Counted from the first letter of the stretch, positions 8,771 to 17,690 are shown. The stretch is DNA of 64,000 nucleotides from Nocardia goodfellowii (GCF_017875645.1 NZ_JAGGMR010000001.1:1302001-1366000); one strand, 5' to 3'. Numbers and translations are program-made. Notes: generated from the letters alone by a model not told the origin.

Positions 8771-9778
8771 ATGGACGTGGACGCCTACAGCGTCATGCAT
8801 CGGCGGTCCTGGGACCGGCTGGACTATCTGTCCCGGCGGGGGAAGCTCACCGGCGCCGAAGCCGAAGAGCTGGTCGCGCTGTACCGGCGGACGTCGCAGC
8901 AACTGGCCCGGCTGCAATCGCACAGTCCGGAACCGGAACTCATCGCTGGGCTGAGCGCGGTACTGACTCGGGCGCGCGGCAAGGTGCTGGGCACCAAATC
9001 CGATCCGTGGGCCGAGATCGGCCGATTCTGGACGCACGCCTTCCCGGCGGCGGTGTACCGGACCTGGGTGTGGTGGGCGACGGCGGGCGCGTTGTTCGTC
9101 TTGCTGACGGCCGGGATCGCCGAGTGGGTTCGCGGTTCCGGTGCGGCCCGCGACCTGTTCGGTATTCCGGCGGACAACTCCGCGATCACCGCGCCGGGCG
9201 GCAGGTTCGAGACGTATTACACCGAGCATCCGAACGACGCGTTCGCCGCGCAGGTCTGGACCAACAACGCCTGGGTGAGCGCGATCTGCTTGTTCACCGG
9301 CGTGCTGATCCTGCCCGTGCTCTACATGCTGGTGATGAACGCGGTGAATGTCGGCATCACGGGCGGCCTGATGGCCGAGGCCGATCGGCTGGACGCGTTC
9401 TTCGGCTACATCCTGCCGCACGGGATGCTGGAATTGACGGCGGTGTTCGTCGCCGGCGGCGCGGGTTTGAAGCTGGGCTGGACGCTGATCGATCCCGGCC
9501 GGTTGAGCCGGTTGGAGGCGGTCGCCCGGCAGGGCCGTGCCACCGCGACGATCGCGCTGGGTCTGGTGGCGGTGTTGTTCGTATCCGGCCTGCTCGAAGG
9601 GTTCGTGACGCCGAGCGGCTTGCCCGGTTCGATGCGGATCGGCATCGGTTTCCTCGCGGAGGCCCTGTTTCTGGTGTATGTGTTCGGCCTGGGACGGCGG
9701 GCGGTGCTCGCGCAAGCCAGCAATCCGGCGGCGGCGACGCTCGACAACCCATGGCAGACAACGCCGAGCACACACTGA
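8771..9778 (+). CDS. Stage II sporulation protein M-like membrane protein
   Basis: SpoIIM-family (DUF95) membrane protein of 335 aa, usual for the actinobacterial members. The N-terminal cytosolic segment (MDVDAYSVMHRRSWDRLDYLS) is characteristic. Four or five hydrophobic helices follow, and the signature GFILPHGMLEL-type stretch appears here as YILPHGMLELTAVFVAGGAG. The organism class does not make endospores, so the role is not sporulation. The consistent pairing with an RDD protein beside moxR/DUF58 suggests a shared membrane function (inference). The ATG at 8771 is chosen. A strong hairpin at 9850-9887 ends the unit. Confidence 0.88.
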   Translation: MDVDAYSVMHRRSWDRLDYLSRRGKLTGAEAEELVALYRRTSQQLARLQSHSPEPELIAGLSAVLTRARGKVLGTKSDPWAEIGRFWTHAFPAAVYRTWVWWATAGALFVLLTAGIAEWVRGSGAARDLFGIPADNSAITAPGGRFETYYTEHPNDAFAAQVWTNNAWVSAICLFTGVLILPVLYMLVMNAVNVGITGGLMAEADRLDAFFGYILPHGMLELTAVFVAGGAGLKLGWTLIDPGRLSRLEAVARQGRATATIALGLVAVLFVSGLLEGFVTPSGLPGSMRIGIGFLAEALFLVYVFGLGRRAVLAQASNPAAATLDNPWQTTPSTH

Positions 9779-9849
9779 GTGAAGTGGGACCGGAAACGCG
9801 GTAGCAACGCCTGATAACGGCGTAATCTCGGAACCCCCCATTTGAGTTC

Positions 9850-9887
9850 CGCTGGCCGCAGCGAGTCCAGCTCAGCTGCGGCCAGCG
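9850..9887 (+). terminator. Hairpin after the SpoIIM-like gene
   Basis: A perfect 12-bp stem, CGCTGGCCGCAG (9850-9861) with CTGCGGCCAGCG (9876-9887), and a 14-nt loop, 72 bp after the stop codon. There is no T-run, as is common for actinobacterial hairpin terminators. Confidence 0.6.
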
Positions 9888-10966
9888 TTGGCGTTAACTC
9901 TACACAATCGTTACCCCTACGCAACCCCCCGCACAGCTGTCAAGTCTATTTAGCAGCCCTCCAGCAAACCCCAGTGAGCCCAGTGTTTTTCGTTGCTCCA
10001 GCTAACCCATGGCTGCCAACCTGAGCCAGTTCGAAAGGCGCTGGACACCGTGCTTTAGTGGTTACGAAAATCGATAGCGCGAGCCCCGACAAACGCAACA
10101 GGCGTCGCTCGATCGATTTGCCGAGAATAGTCCCACGCTCTCGATGAGCCTTCCCAAGGCTGTCTACCTGCAATTTCAGAGTTGCTTGCGAGGTAGCTAG
10201 ATGGCGAAGCACACGAAAGAGACTTCAAGTTTGTTTATTAGCCTATTTGCAAGATACGTGCTTGCGGTTTCCCCTCTGGACATACTCCACACCGCCTCAT
10301 CTCAACGATAACCAGTTACAGAAATGCTCCGCGGCCCGTGCCGCCCTCCGAGGCGAACAGCAGCACAGCCGCAACTTCGGTCAGCGGTGTGATCTTCGCC
10401 TCAGCCACGTTTCCACAGCGGCTCGACGGCCATATCTCAGACTTCGATTCGACTGGCGAGCACCGCCACCACCAGCCTCGGGCAGCCCCGAGACAACCCA
10501 CCTGTGGACAAGTCGTCCACCTTCCGGCACGCGAAGCCGTCCGGCGCGTGTTCCATAGCGCGGGTTCCGCTGCGCACATTTGCGCCGATCTTCACATCGT
10601 CGCCGAAAACACGTCACCACCAGCGGTGTAGCCGCGACCCGGCGCAGTTGCGCCATCCGTCGTACGCAGCCGGTGCGGCACAGCAGCTTTCACTCCTGCG
10701 CTGTCTCCGCGACGCGACAGCCAGCACGAACGCCATTCGCACACAGCTGTTATCCACATTTTTGCCTCAGATATCCACAGGCTCGCGTACATCGGGCGAA
10801 CGGCCCAAACCGGACCGCACCACGGCCTGGCGTGCGCGGCAAAACCCGCGCTTCACCGGCCGTCCGCCCTGTCACCCCGGCACACCCGCACTACCAGCGC
10901 TTTCCTTGCCCACAGCGACGAATTCCACAGGCCAGCGCCAGATATCCACAGGCCGTCGGCGAAAGC
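9888..10966. other. 1.1-kb non-coding block of lower G+C
   Basis: No reading frame here has the third-position G/C bias, start site or protein character of its neighbours. The left part (about 9890-10300) is visibly richer in A+T than the flanking genes. It contains an imperfect inverted repeat around AAATCGAT (near 10069) and CGATCGATTT (near 10111). The right part holds the DnaA-box cluster described separately. No transposase remnant was recognised. It may be a decayed segment or a regulatory locus. Confidence 0.6.
10503..10950. promoter_or_regulatory. DnaA-box cluster distant from oriC
   Basis: Exact DnaA boxes are TGTGGACAA (10503-10511, reverse orientation) and TTATCCACA (10750-10758). 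Near matches are ATATCCACA at 10771-10779 and 10942-10950, TTGCCCACA at 10906-10914 and AATTCCACA at 10921-10929. Six boxes within about 450 bp of non-coding DNA is far denser than elsewhere outside oriC. It lies just downstream of the secreted protein gene (minus strand), so it is not that gene's promoter. It could titrate or regulate DnaA, like datA or DARS loci (inference). Confidence 0.55.
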
Positions 10967-12376
10967 TCAGCTGATACGCAGGATTCCGGTGATCGTGCCC
11001 TGCAACACCTGTGCACCGGCGGTGATCAACGCGGAGGTCTGCAGCGGATCGTCGACAATCGTGCCCGGCAACGGCCGATCCGACAGCACCGCGCCGGAAT
11101 CGGGGTCCAGCACGGTGAACGCGTAACCATCCAGTGGCGTAGTGGTATTCAGCCCCACCCGGCGCACTGTGTACAGCTTGCCGTCGGCTGTGGACAGATG
11201 CGGCACGGCCGCGCTGCGCACCGTGTTCTCCCAGACGGTGTGGCAACCGGTTTCGTCTACGTCGACCCGTGTCATACCGCCGACGAACGGCGCACTCGCG
11301 GGCACCGCGGGACCTGCGCCTTCCGGCACCGCGGGATACGGGTAGCCATAGGTACTCGCGACGAACAGTGACCGCCCGATTCCGATCGGCGAATTCTCGC
11401 TGCCCGCACCGCCCTTGGTGAGGACCGGCCGCGAGCACATCAATTCACCACTACCGGAACGGTAAACCAGCGCGTGCACCTGATCGTCGGCATTGTCGAC
11501 GATGGTCAGATAGTCCGCGCCGTCGGTCGGCCCGAAATAAGTAGGCGTCGAACCGGTCCCCCAGCTGAGTTGTCCCGGCTTGCGTGCCGAACCCCGCGCA
11601 TAGGCGGCGCGCCAGAGGATTTCGGGCCGCCCGCTCGAGTCGGCGCGCAACTCGTAGAGCGCGTGGGTAGAAGCCACCGCGACCCGGCCGCTCGGTGCGG
11701 CCGAAATACTGTTTGCCACTTGCTCGCCCGCGGGAAGCGCCACGGTTGCCGTGGTTCCGGAGGCGGTGACCGCACCGACCACACCCTTGCCCGTGGCGAA
11801 CCAGACATTCCCGGACCAATCCGGCACCAGGCCGGTCACGTTGTCGCCCACCGGGATCACCCCGGACAGATCGGTGACCGCGTCGACCGCCAGTCGCCAG
11901 CGACCAGATTCCCGGAAATGCCCGATTCGCAACAATTTTCGGTCACCGTCCACAGCGACCAATCGGTCGGCGTGGTCCAGATACGCGTAAACCCCGCCGA
12001 GCAGACTGCCTTTCGACAATTCCAGTGACGCGAGCGAAGTGCCGATCGGACTGTCGCTCGCCGGATCCAGCAGGTGCACGGTCGGCGCCTGTCCGACGAT
12101 CGCCGTGCACAGCGCGACCACCAAACCATCGGTTCCCTGCAACAGCGTCGGGCAGGCCGAGGCCAGCGGATACGCCGCCACCGAAATGTGTCCCGTCCCC
12201 GGCCCGGCCAGCGGCGTAGCGTCCGACGAACCCGCGTCTCCGTGCATGGTTGAGGTACCGACCGGCCCGAGGTACGGATTCGGCGGCGCCAGCGGGCCCC
12301 ACTCGCCAGCCTGAGCGGTGCCGGCCGGCGTGAGCGCCAGAGCACAGGCGGCGAACAGGACAAAGGGGGAACGCAT
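10967..12376 (-). CDS. Secreted beta-propeller-like protein
   Basis: Exported protein of 469 aa of unknown function. The ATG at 12376 (MRSPFVLFAACALALTPAGTAQA) gives a clear signal peptide with AQA cleavage near residue 22; the longer reading frame from 12409 would bury it. The mature part is a series of short beta-strand blocks with repeated patterns such as GLVPDWSGNVWFAT and GRVAVASTHALYELRADSSGR. This suggests a WD/PQQ-type propeller, with two or more cysteine pairs. No catalytic motif was recognised. It ends next to the DnaA-box cluster. Similar secreted propeller proteins are common in Nocardia and Rhodococcus; the fold assignment is inference. Confidence 0.75.
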   Translation of the reverse strand: MRSPFVLFAACALALTPAGTAQAGEWGPLAPPNPYLGPVGTSTMHGDAGSSDATPLAGPGTGHISVAAYPLASACPTLLQGTDGLVVALCTAIVGQAPTVHLLDPASDSPIGTSLASLELSKGSLLGGVYAYLDHADRLVAVDGDRKLLRIGHFRESGRWRLAVDAVTDLSGVIPVGDNVTGLVPDWSGNVWFATGKGVVGAVTASGTTATVALPAGEQVANSISAAPSGRVAVASTHALYELRADSSGRPEILWRAAYARGSARKPGQLSWGTGSTPTYFGPTDGADYLTIVDNADDQVHALVYRSGSGELMCSRPVLTKGGAGSENSPIGIGRSLFVASTYGYPYPAVPEGAGPAVPASAPFVGGMTRVDVDETGCHTVWENTVRSAAVPHLSTADGKLYTVRRVGLNTTTPLDGYAFTVLDPDSGAVLSDRPLPGTIVDDPLQTSALITAGAQVLQGTITGILRIS

Positions 12377-12504
12377 ACTGATCAGCTTTCGGGGTCGAGC
12401 CAGGGTCATTCGTGCCGATCCAACCCGATCGGCATCAGCGGCGACAGTATTGGAACCAGGGCTAATTCAATTCGTCCGAGCGTGCGGCGACCGATCTCCC
12501 TACG

Positions 12505-13140
12505 ATGAACGCCATGTCTGGAGTACGCGCGAAAATCCTGTCCACGCTCGCGGGCCAGCTCGGCAACCCGCACGGCGTGCTGGGTAAGGGTGTCGCCTTC
12601 GTGCTCAACCGCGGCAACAAAGCCCTCATCGCAGCCGCGGTCGATGCCGCCACGGGCGCGACCGTCGCCGATATCGGTTTCGGTGGCGGCGTCGGGCTCG
12701 AGTTGCTGCTCGCCCGCGAGGCGACCGCTGTGGTGCACGGCGTGGAGATCTCCCCGGACATGCTGGCCCGCGCGCGTTCGGCATACGCTCGCGAAGTCGC
12801 CGCGGGGCGACTGCGGCTCACCGCGGGCTCGATGACCGATCTGCCGTTCGCCGACGACAGCCTGGACGCGGCCATCACCGTGAACACCATCTATTTCGTG
12901 CCCGATCTGGATGCCGCCTGCGCCGAACTCGCGCGCGCCGTGCGACCCGGCGGCAAGGTGGTGATCGGCATCGGCGATCCGGAGGCGATGGCCGGAATGC
13001 CCTTCACCGCCTACGGATTCACGCTTCGCCCGGTAGCCGATGTACGGGCCGCGCTGGAGCGCGCGGGCTGCACTGTCGAACACCGGCAGCTCCCGAGCCG
13101 TCCGATCCCCACGCATCTGCTTGTCGCCGAACCGAATTGA
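12505..13140 (+). CDS. SAM-dependent class I methyltransferase
   Basis: Methyltransferase of 211 aa with the class I Rossmann signature: motif I ADIGFGGGVG (residues 55-64), an acidic residue after strand 2 (GVEISPDML), motif II LPFADDSLDAAITVNTIYF, and motif III around RPGGKVVIGI. It belongs to the Methyltransf_11/UbiE-like group and the substrate is unknown. The ATG at 12505 is chosen; ATG 12514 (MSGVRAK) is possible. Its stop codon (13138-13140) abuts the stop of the convergent SDR gene at 13141 with no base between, so the two transcripts must overlap at their 3' ends. Confidence 0.88.
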   Translation: MNAMSGVRAKILSTLAGQLGNPHGVLGKGVAFVLNRGNKALIAAAVDAATGATVADIGFGGGVGLELLLAREATAVVHGVEISPDMLARARSAYAREVAAGRLRLTAGSMTDLPFADDSLDAAITVNTIYFVPDLDAACAELARAVRPGGKVVIGIGDPEAMAGMPFTAYGFTLRPVADVRAALERAGCTVEHRQLPSRPIPTHLLVAEPN

Positions 13141-13908
13141 CTACATGACCGCGCCGCCGTCGACGCGGATCTCGCAGCCGGTCATGTACCGGCCGTCGTC
13201 GGAGGCGACCATGGCGACCACACCCGCGATGTCGTCGGGGGTACCGAGCGCGCCGCCGTTGAGCCAGCCGGTCAAGCGCGCGAACAGGTTCCAGTCCGCG
13301 CCCTCGGGCTGATCCAGGATCGACTTGGTGGTGATGCCGCTGGTGATGCCGGCCGGCAGGATGTTCACCGCGCGCAGTCCCTGCTTGGCGTATTCCAGCG
13401 CGATGGCATGGGTGAACGCGTTGACGCCACCCTTGGACGCGGCGTACGCGGCGAGGTACGGCGCGGCGTTGGTGGCCGCGGTGGAGGACAGATTGACCAC
13501 GACGCCGTGCCCGGAATCCAGGAGCGCGGGCAGCGCGGCCTGGGTCATCAGGAAAGTACCGGTCAGGTTGACCGTGATGATCTGGTTCCAGGCGTCCAGC
13601 GGCATCTCGTGCGTGCGCGCGGGCTTCAGGATGCCGGCCGCGTTCACCAGAACGTCCAGCCCGCCGAGGAATTCGAGTCCTTCGGCGACACCCGCGCCGA
13701 CCGACGCCGGGTCCGCGATGTTCACCTGGACCGTCCGCAGCCGCTCGGCCGCGTCACCCGCTTTGTCCGCGGTGGTTTGCAGGCCGGCCTCGTCGACATC
13801 GGCGGCGATCAGCTGCGCCCCCTCGTCGAGTAGGCGCAGGGCGATGCCCTGTCCGATACCCGATCCCGCTCCGGTCACCAGTACTCGACGGCCCTCATAT
13901 CTGCGCAT
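13141..13908 (-). CDS. Short-chain dehydrogenase/reductase (SDR)
   Basis: Classical NAD(P)-dependent SDR of 255 aa. The cofactor motif TGAGSGIG is at residues 12-19, NAAG at 89-92, the catalytic Ser in VVNLSS (141/142), and the YAASK pair at Tyr155/Lys159. An Asp at the end of strand 2 (AADVDE) favours NAD(H). The C-terminal VDGG motif is present. It shares a 92-bp divergent promoter with an Old-Yellow-Enzyme homologue. That promoter carries KstR-type boxes, so a role in steroid or other lipid catabolism is a reasonable inference. The exact substrate cannot be told. Confidence 0.93.
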   Translation of the reverse strand: MRRYEGRRVLVTGAGSGIGQGIALRLLDEGAQLIAADVDEAGLQTTADKAGDAAERLRTVQVNIADPASVGAGVAEGLEFLGGLDVLVNAAGILKPARTHEMPLDAWNQIITVNLTGTFLMTQAALPALLDSGHGVVVNLSSTAATNAAPYLAAYAASKGGVNAFTHAIALEYAKQGLRAVNILPAGITSGITTKSILDQPEGADWNLFARLTGWLNGGALGTPDDIAGVVAMVASDDGRYMTGCEIRVDGGAVM

Positions 13909-13917
13909 GCCCCAAAC

Positions 13918-13990
13918 TAGAACAGGTTCTCGCGCGGAAGCAACGGTTTACGGCGTCGAATTCCGCCCTGCATAAGTGCAACACGTTCTA
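13918..13990. promoter_or_regulatory. KstR-like operators in a divergent promoter
   Basis: TGCAACACGTTCTA (13977-13990) fits the published mycobacterial KstR motif TnnAACnnGTTnnA at every fixed position. TAGAACAGGTTCTC (13918-13931) fits all but the last. One box sits next to each divergent gene start. KstR is the TetR-family repressor of cholesterol catabolism; related TetR repressors can bind similar boxes, so the regulator's identity is inferred. Confidence 0.65.
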
Positions 13991-14000
13991 GTCTGGCTGC

Positions 14001-15221
14001 ATGTCGCCTGATCCGTTCGGCCCCGCCATGCTCGGACCGGTGCACCTGCGTAACCGTGTCATCAAAGCGGCCACCTTCGAAGGCCGCACCCCGGACGCGC
14101 TGGTCACCGATGAGCTCATCGAATTCCACCGCCGAGTAGCGGCGGGCGGCGCGGCTATGACCACCGTCGCCTACTGCGCCGTCGCCCCCGAGGGCCGCAC
14201 CGATCGGCACCAGATCTGGATGCGTCCGGACGCGGTGCCGGGACTACAGAAGCTCACCGACGCGGTACACGCGGAAGGCGCCGCCGCCTCCGCCCAGATC
14301 GGCCACGCGGGCCCGGTCGCGAACGCCGCTTCCAATCGGCTGCCCGCACTCGCGCCCGGCCGGCAGTTCAACCCGCTCGGCCTGCGCTTCACCCACGCCG
14401 CCACCGAATCGGACCTGCGCCGCGTCATCGACGCGCACGCCGGCGCCGCCCGGCTGGCGGTGCGGGCCGGATTCGACGCCGTGGAACTGCACTTCGGCCA
14501 CAACTATCTCCTCAGCTCGTTCCTGAGCCCGCTGGAGAACAAACGCACCGACAGCTACGGCGGCAGCTTGGAAAACCGCGCCCGCCTGGTCCGCCAGACC
14601 GCCGACGCGGTGCGCCGCGCGGTCGGCGACTCGATCGCCGTGCTCGCCAAATTCAATATGGACGATGGTGTGCGCGGCGGTTTCCGGGGTGCGGAAAGCT
14701 TGACCGTGGCCCAGTGGCTCGCCGCCGACGGCAACCTGGACGCGCTCGAACTCACCGTCGGCAGTTCGCTGCGCAACCCCATGTTCCTGTTCCGCGGCGA
14801 CGTGCCGATCCGCGAGTTCGCCGCCCAATTCCCGCCGTTGCAGCGCTGGGGAATCCGGCTCGGCGGCCGCAAATTCCTGCGCACCTACCCGTACCGCGAG
14901 ACCTATCTGCTCGACGAGGCCCTGAAATTTCGCGCGGCCCTGGACCTCCCGCTGATCCTGCTCGGCGGCATCGCCTCCCGCGCCGCCATCGACACCGCCA
15001 TGACCAACGGGTTCGAGTTCGTCGCCATGGCCCGCGCCCTGCTCTACGACCCGAACCTGATCAACCAGCTGCGCGCCGAAGAGCGCACGGTCTCCCCCTG
15101 TACGCACTGCAACCGCTGCATGCCCACCATCTACGAACGCACCCGCTGCGTACTCACCGAGACCGACATCACTTCCGCCACGCCCGGGAGCGCTCCCAGC
15201 ACCAAACTGACGAAGAACTGA
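14001..15221 (+). CDS. NADH:flavin oxidoreductase, Old Yellow Enzyme family
   Basis: FMN-dependent ene-reductase-type oxidoreductase of 406 aa. Visible features are the TIM-barrel N-terminus (GPVHLRNRVIKAATFEGRTP), the catalytic-site segment GFDAVELHFGHNYLLSSFLSP followed by NKRTDSYGGS, and the FMN phosphate region near ILLGGIASRAAIDTA. A C-terminal cysteine cluster CTHCNRCMP with a later Cys in YERTRC is like the iron-sulfur motif of 2,4-dienoyl-CoA reductases. The protein stops soon after, without their extra FAD/NADPH domains. It is divergent from the SDR gene under shared KstR-like boxes. It probably reduces an unsaturated lipid or steroid intermediate. Confidence 0.9.
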   Translation: MSPDPFGPAMLGPVHLRNRVIKAATFEGRTPDALVTDELIEFHRRVAAGGAAMTTVAYCAVAPEGRTDRHQIWMRPDAVPGLQKLTDAVHAEGAAASAQIGHAGPVANAASNRLPALAPGRQFNPLGLRFTHAATESDLRRVIDAHAGAARLAVRAGFDAVELHFGHNYLLSSFLSPLENKRTDSYGGSLENRARLVRQTADAVRRAVGDSIAVLAKFNMDDGVRGGFRGAESLTVAQWLAADGNLDALELTVGSSLRNPMFLFRGDVPIREFAAQFPPLQRWGIRLGGRKFLRTYPYRETYLLDEALKFRAALDLPLILLGGIASRAAIDTAMTNGFEFVAMARALLYDPNLINQLRAEERTVSPCTHCNRCMPTIYERTRCVLTETDITSATPGSAPSTKLTKN

Positions 15222-15234
15222 TGCCGAAACGAGA

Positions 15235-15265
15235 AGAGGCCCACACTCTGGGAGTGTGGGCCTCT
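15235..15265 (-). terminator. Intrinsic terminator of tRNA-Leu
   Basis: A perfect 14-bp stem, AGAGGCCCACACTC (15235-15248) with GAGTGTGGGCCTCT (15252-15265), and a 3-nt loop. It starts 5 bp after the tRNA 3' end on the minus strand and is followed there by TCTCGTTTC. It may also stop the oxidoreductase transcript coming from the plus strand. Confidence 0.8.
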
Positions 15266-15269
15266 GCTG

Positions 15270-15355
15270 TGGTGGGCGAAGGGGGACTTGAACCCCCACG
15301 TCCCGAAGGACACTGGCACCTGAAGCCAGCGCGTCTGCCATTCCGCCACTCGCCC
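15270..15355 (-). tRNA. tRNA-Leu (CAG anticodon)
   Basis: An 86-nt tRNA on the minus strand with the CCA end encoded. The acceptor stem pairs GGGCGAG with TTCGCCC. The anticodon stem CTGGC/GCCAG encloses TTCAGGT, giving anticodon CAG for codon CUG. A long variable arm, typical of class II leucine tRNAs, precedes the T-arm (GGGGGTTCAAGTCCCCC). Its place next to fhaA matches leuT in mycobacteria. Confidence 0.97.
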
Positions 15356-15593
15356 GAGCGACTGGAAGAACTTATCACGGGTGCGTCTCGGAAACGAAAT
15401 CGCCTGTTCAGCGATACCGTTGATGACTCCTGGGGACGGTGGGAACCAGTCAGGGTTTCCAGGAGTTACAGGTGTGGACGATCGTGGATATCATGCAATG
15501 AACGTGGTCGACACACGACACGCCATACATGCGTGTCGTTGTTATGAAATGGGCAATGACTCGGGGAAGACGTTCGACGAAGGGAGGCCGGGG

Positions 15594-17000
15594 ATGGGCA
15601 TCGTTTCGCGATTCGAAGCGCGCTTGCGCGGCACCGTCGACGATGTCTTCGCTCGCGCCTTCGGTGGCAACGTCGTGCCCAAGGAGGTGGAGGCGGCGCT
15701 GCAGCGCGAAGCCTCCGAGCACATCGAGGACGTGGGCGGCGGACATCTGCTGGCGCCGAACAGTTATGTGATCACCATCAACTCCTCCGATCACGGCAAA
15801 CTCGACGCCGATCACACCCTCACGACCCGTGCGTTCGCCAAACATCTCCAGGACTACATCCGCGATCAGGGGTGGCAGACCTACGGCGAAGTACACGTAG
15901 CGTTCGAGGCATCACCTACGCTGCACACCGGACAGTTCAGGGCACGCGGCCGGGTCGATCCCGACGCCGGTCGCGGAGCTACACCGGCTCACCGCCCGGA
16001 ACCCTCGCCACAACGACCTGCAAACCCGCAACCAGGAGCTGGCCCCATGACGCAGAACTCTGGCTACGACCCGAGCCGTGAGCCCGCGGAGTCCGATCCA
16101 CGCAATCGCGGGTACGCACCGCCGCCGGCGGGGCGGCCCAACCCGCCCAACGGCGCCTATCGCGAGGAATACCGCGCTCCCTACGAGGGTGGTGCCGACA
16201 ACTATCGCGCGCCCGAGGGGCAGCAGGGCTACGGCGACTACCAGAACGGCTACGACTACCAGCCGCAACCCGGTCAGGCCGGGTATCAGGCCCCGGGTGG
16301 TTATCAGGCGCCGGGCGGTTACGAGGAGCCCGGCTACAGCCAGCAGGCGTACGGGCAGGCACCCGCCTACGGCGAACCGGGCTACGGCCAGCAGCCCGCC
16401 GGTTACCAGGAGCCGGGCTACGGGCAGGGCGGCGCCGGGTACGGCCAGCAGCCCGGCTACGGACAGCAGGGCTACGGGCAGGCACCCGCCTACGGCGAGC
16501 CCGGTTACGCGGAACCCGGCTACGGCCAGCCCGGATACGGACAGCAGCCGGGCTACGGACAGCCCGGATACGGCGAACCCGGTTACGGCGAAGCGGGTTA
16601 CGCCGAAGAGCAGGGCGGCTACGGCCAGGCCTACTCGCAACAGGCCGGCTACGCCGCCCAGCCCGGGTACTCCGCGCCCGCGCCGTATTCCGGTGCGGCA
16701 CCGGCCGGTTCGGGCTACTCCGCCACCCTGCAGCTGGACGACGGCTCCGGCCGCACCTACCAGTTACGCGAAGGCAGCAACATCATCGGCCGCGGCCAGG
16801 ACGCGCATTTCCGCCTGCCCGACACCGGTGTCTCGCGCCGCCACATCGAGGTGCGCTGGGACGGTCAGACCGCGATGCTCTCGGATCTGGGTTCCACCAA
16901 CGGAACCCTGGTCAACGGCTCGCCGGTGCAGGATTGGCAGCTGGCCGACGGTGATGTCATCCGCGCCGGGCATTCCGAGATCCTGATCCGTATCGTCTGA
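15594..17000 (+). CDS. fhaA: FhaA, FHA-domain regulator of peptidoglycan synthesis
   Basis: Phosphothreonine-binding scaffold of 468 aa that in mycobacteria binds phosphorylated MviN and CwlM at the pole and septum. The N-terminal DUF3662 domain starts at [19 protein letters not shown] and covers about residues 1-115. A long Pro/Gly/Tyr/Gln linker with many GYGQ-type repeats covers about 150-370. The C-terminal FHA domain carries [19 protein letters not shown] and [13 protein letters not shown]. The ATG at 15594 is chosen from AGGGAGG 5 bp upstream and the conserved N-terminus; a longer frame upstream is not conserved in style. It is first in the fhaA-to-pknB run, although 222 bp separate it from fhaB. 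Confidence 0.95.
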   Translation: MGIVSRFEARLRGTVDDVFARAFGGNVVPKEVEAALQREASEHIEDVGGGHLLAPNSYVITINSSDHGKLDADHTLTTRAFAKHLQDYIRDQGWQTYGEVHVAFEASPTLHTGQFRARGRVDPDAGRGATPAHRPEPSPQRPANPQPGAGPMTQNSGYDPSREPAESDPRNRGYAPPPAGRPNPPNGAYREEYRAPYEGGADNYRAPEGQQGYGDYQNGYDYQPQPGQAGYQAPGGYQAPGGYEEPGYSQQAYGQAPAYGEPGYGQQPAGYQEPGYGQGGAGYGQQPGYGQQGYGQAPAYGEPGYAEPGYGQPGYGQQPGYGQPGYGEPGYGEAGYAEEQGGYGQAYSQQAGYAAQPGYSAPAPYSGAAPAGSGYSATLQLDDGSGRTYQLREGSNIIGRGQDAHFRLPDTGVSRRHIEVRWDGQTAMLSDLGSTNGTLVNGSPVQDWQLADGDVIRAGHSEILIRIV

Positions 17001-17222
17001 TCCCGTAAGCTCGCGTCCAGGTCACGATATGACGTGTGCGGAACGCATGGCGAACAGCGGTTCTGCGGTCGTATCGTGATCGAAATCGACTGACGGCCCT
17101 ATGATGCTGCCAACGCGCGGCACCGTCATGGGGCCGGGCAAGACCAGCAGGCCGGGTGGGGGCGAATCAGCACCTACGCGGCGGCACCGACAGACACACG
17201 GTCGAACAGGAGGTGGAACGCC

Positions 17223-17690
17223 GTGCAGGGACTGATCCTGCAGTTGACCCGAGCGGGGTTCCTTTTGCTGTTGTGGCTGTTCGTCTGGGCGGTTCTGCGA
17301 ACCTTGCGCAGCGACATCTACGCGGCCTCCGGCATCCGGATCCAGCCCAGGGCCGCACGCGGTTCCGCGGTGCTGCCGTCCTTCAGCCGCGGCCAGAAGG
17401 GCGCCAAATATCTTGTGGTGACTCAAGGTTCACTCGCCGGCACGCGCATCACGCTCGGCACCCAACCGGTGCTGATCGGGCGCGCGGATGATTCCACGCT
17501 GGTACTCACCGATGATTACGCCTCCACCCGGCATGCGCGACTCTCTCCGCGTGGTGACGACTGGTATGTCGAAGACCTCGGCTCCACCAATGGCACCTAT
17601 CTCGACCGCGGGAAGGTCACCACCGCCGTCCGTGTTCCGCTCGGCACCCCGGTTCGTGTCGGCAAGACAGTGATCGAGCTCCGATCGTGA
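17223..17690 (+). CDS. fhaB: FhaB (FipA), FHA-domain protein
   Basis: Protein of 155 aa with one N-terminal membrane helix (LTRAGFLLLLWLFVWAVL, about residues 8-25) and a C-terminal FHA domain. The phosphothreonine-binding signatures are IGRADDSTLVLTDDYASTRH and [14 protein letters not shown]. In mycobacteria FipA is phosphorylated by PknA and links FtsZ to FtsQ. It starts at GTG 17223. Its stop overlaps the pstP start as GTGA (17687-17690), so the two are translationally coupled. Confidence 0.95.
   Translation: MQGLILQLTRAGFLLLLWLFVWAVLRTLRSDIYAASGIRIQPRAARGSAVLPSFSRGQKGAKYLVVTQGSLAGTRITLGTQPVLIGRADDSTLVLTDDYASTRHARLSPRGDDWYVEDLGSTNGTYLDRGKVTTAVRVPLGTPVRVGKTVIELRS

Noticed and set aside
9888..10660. 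Small genes in the 9.9-10.6 kb gap
   Set aside because: Frames of 60-100 codons lack ribosome sites and codon bias, and overlap DnaA boxes.
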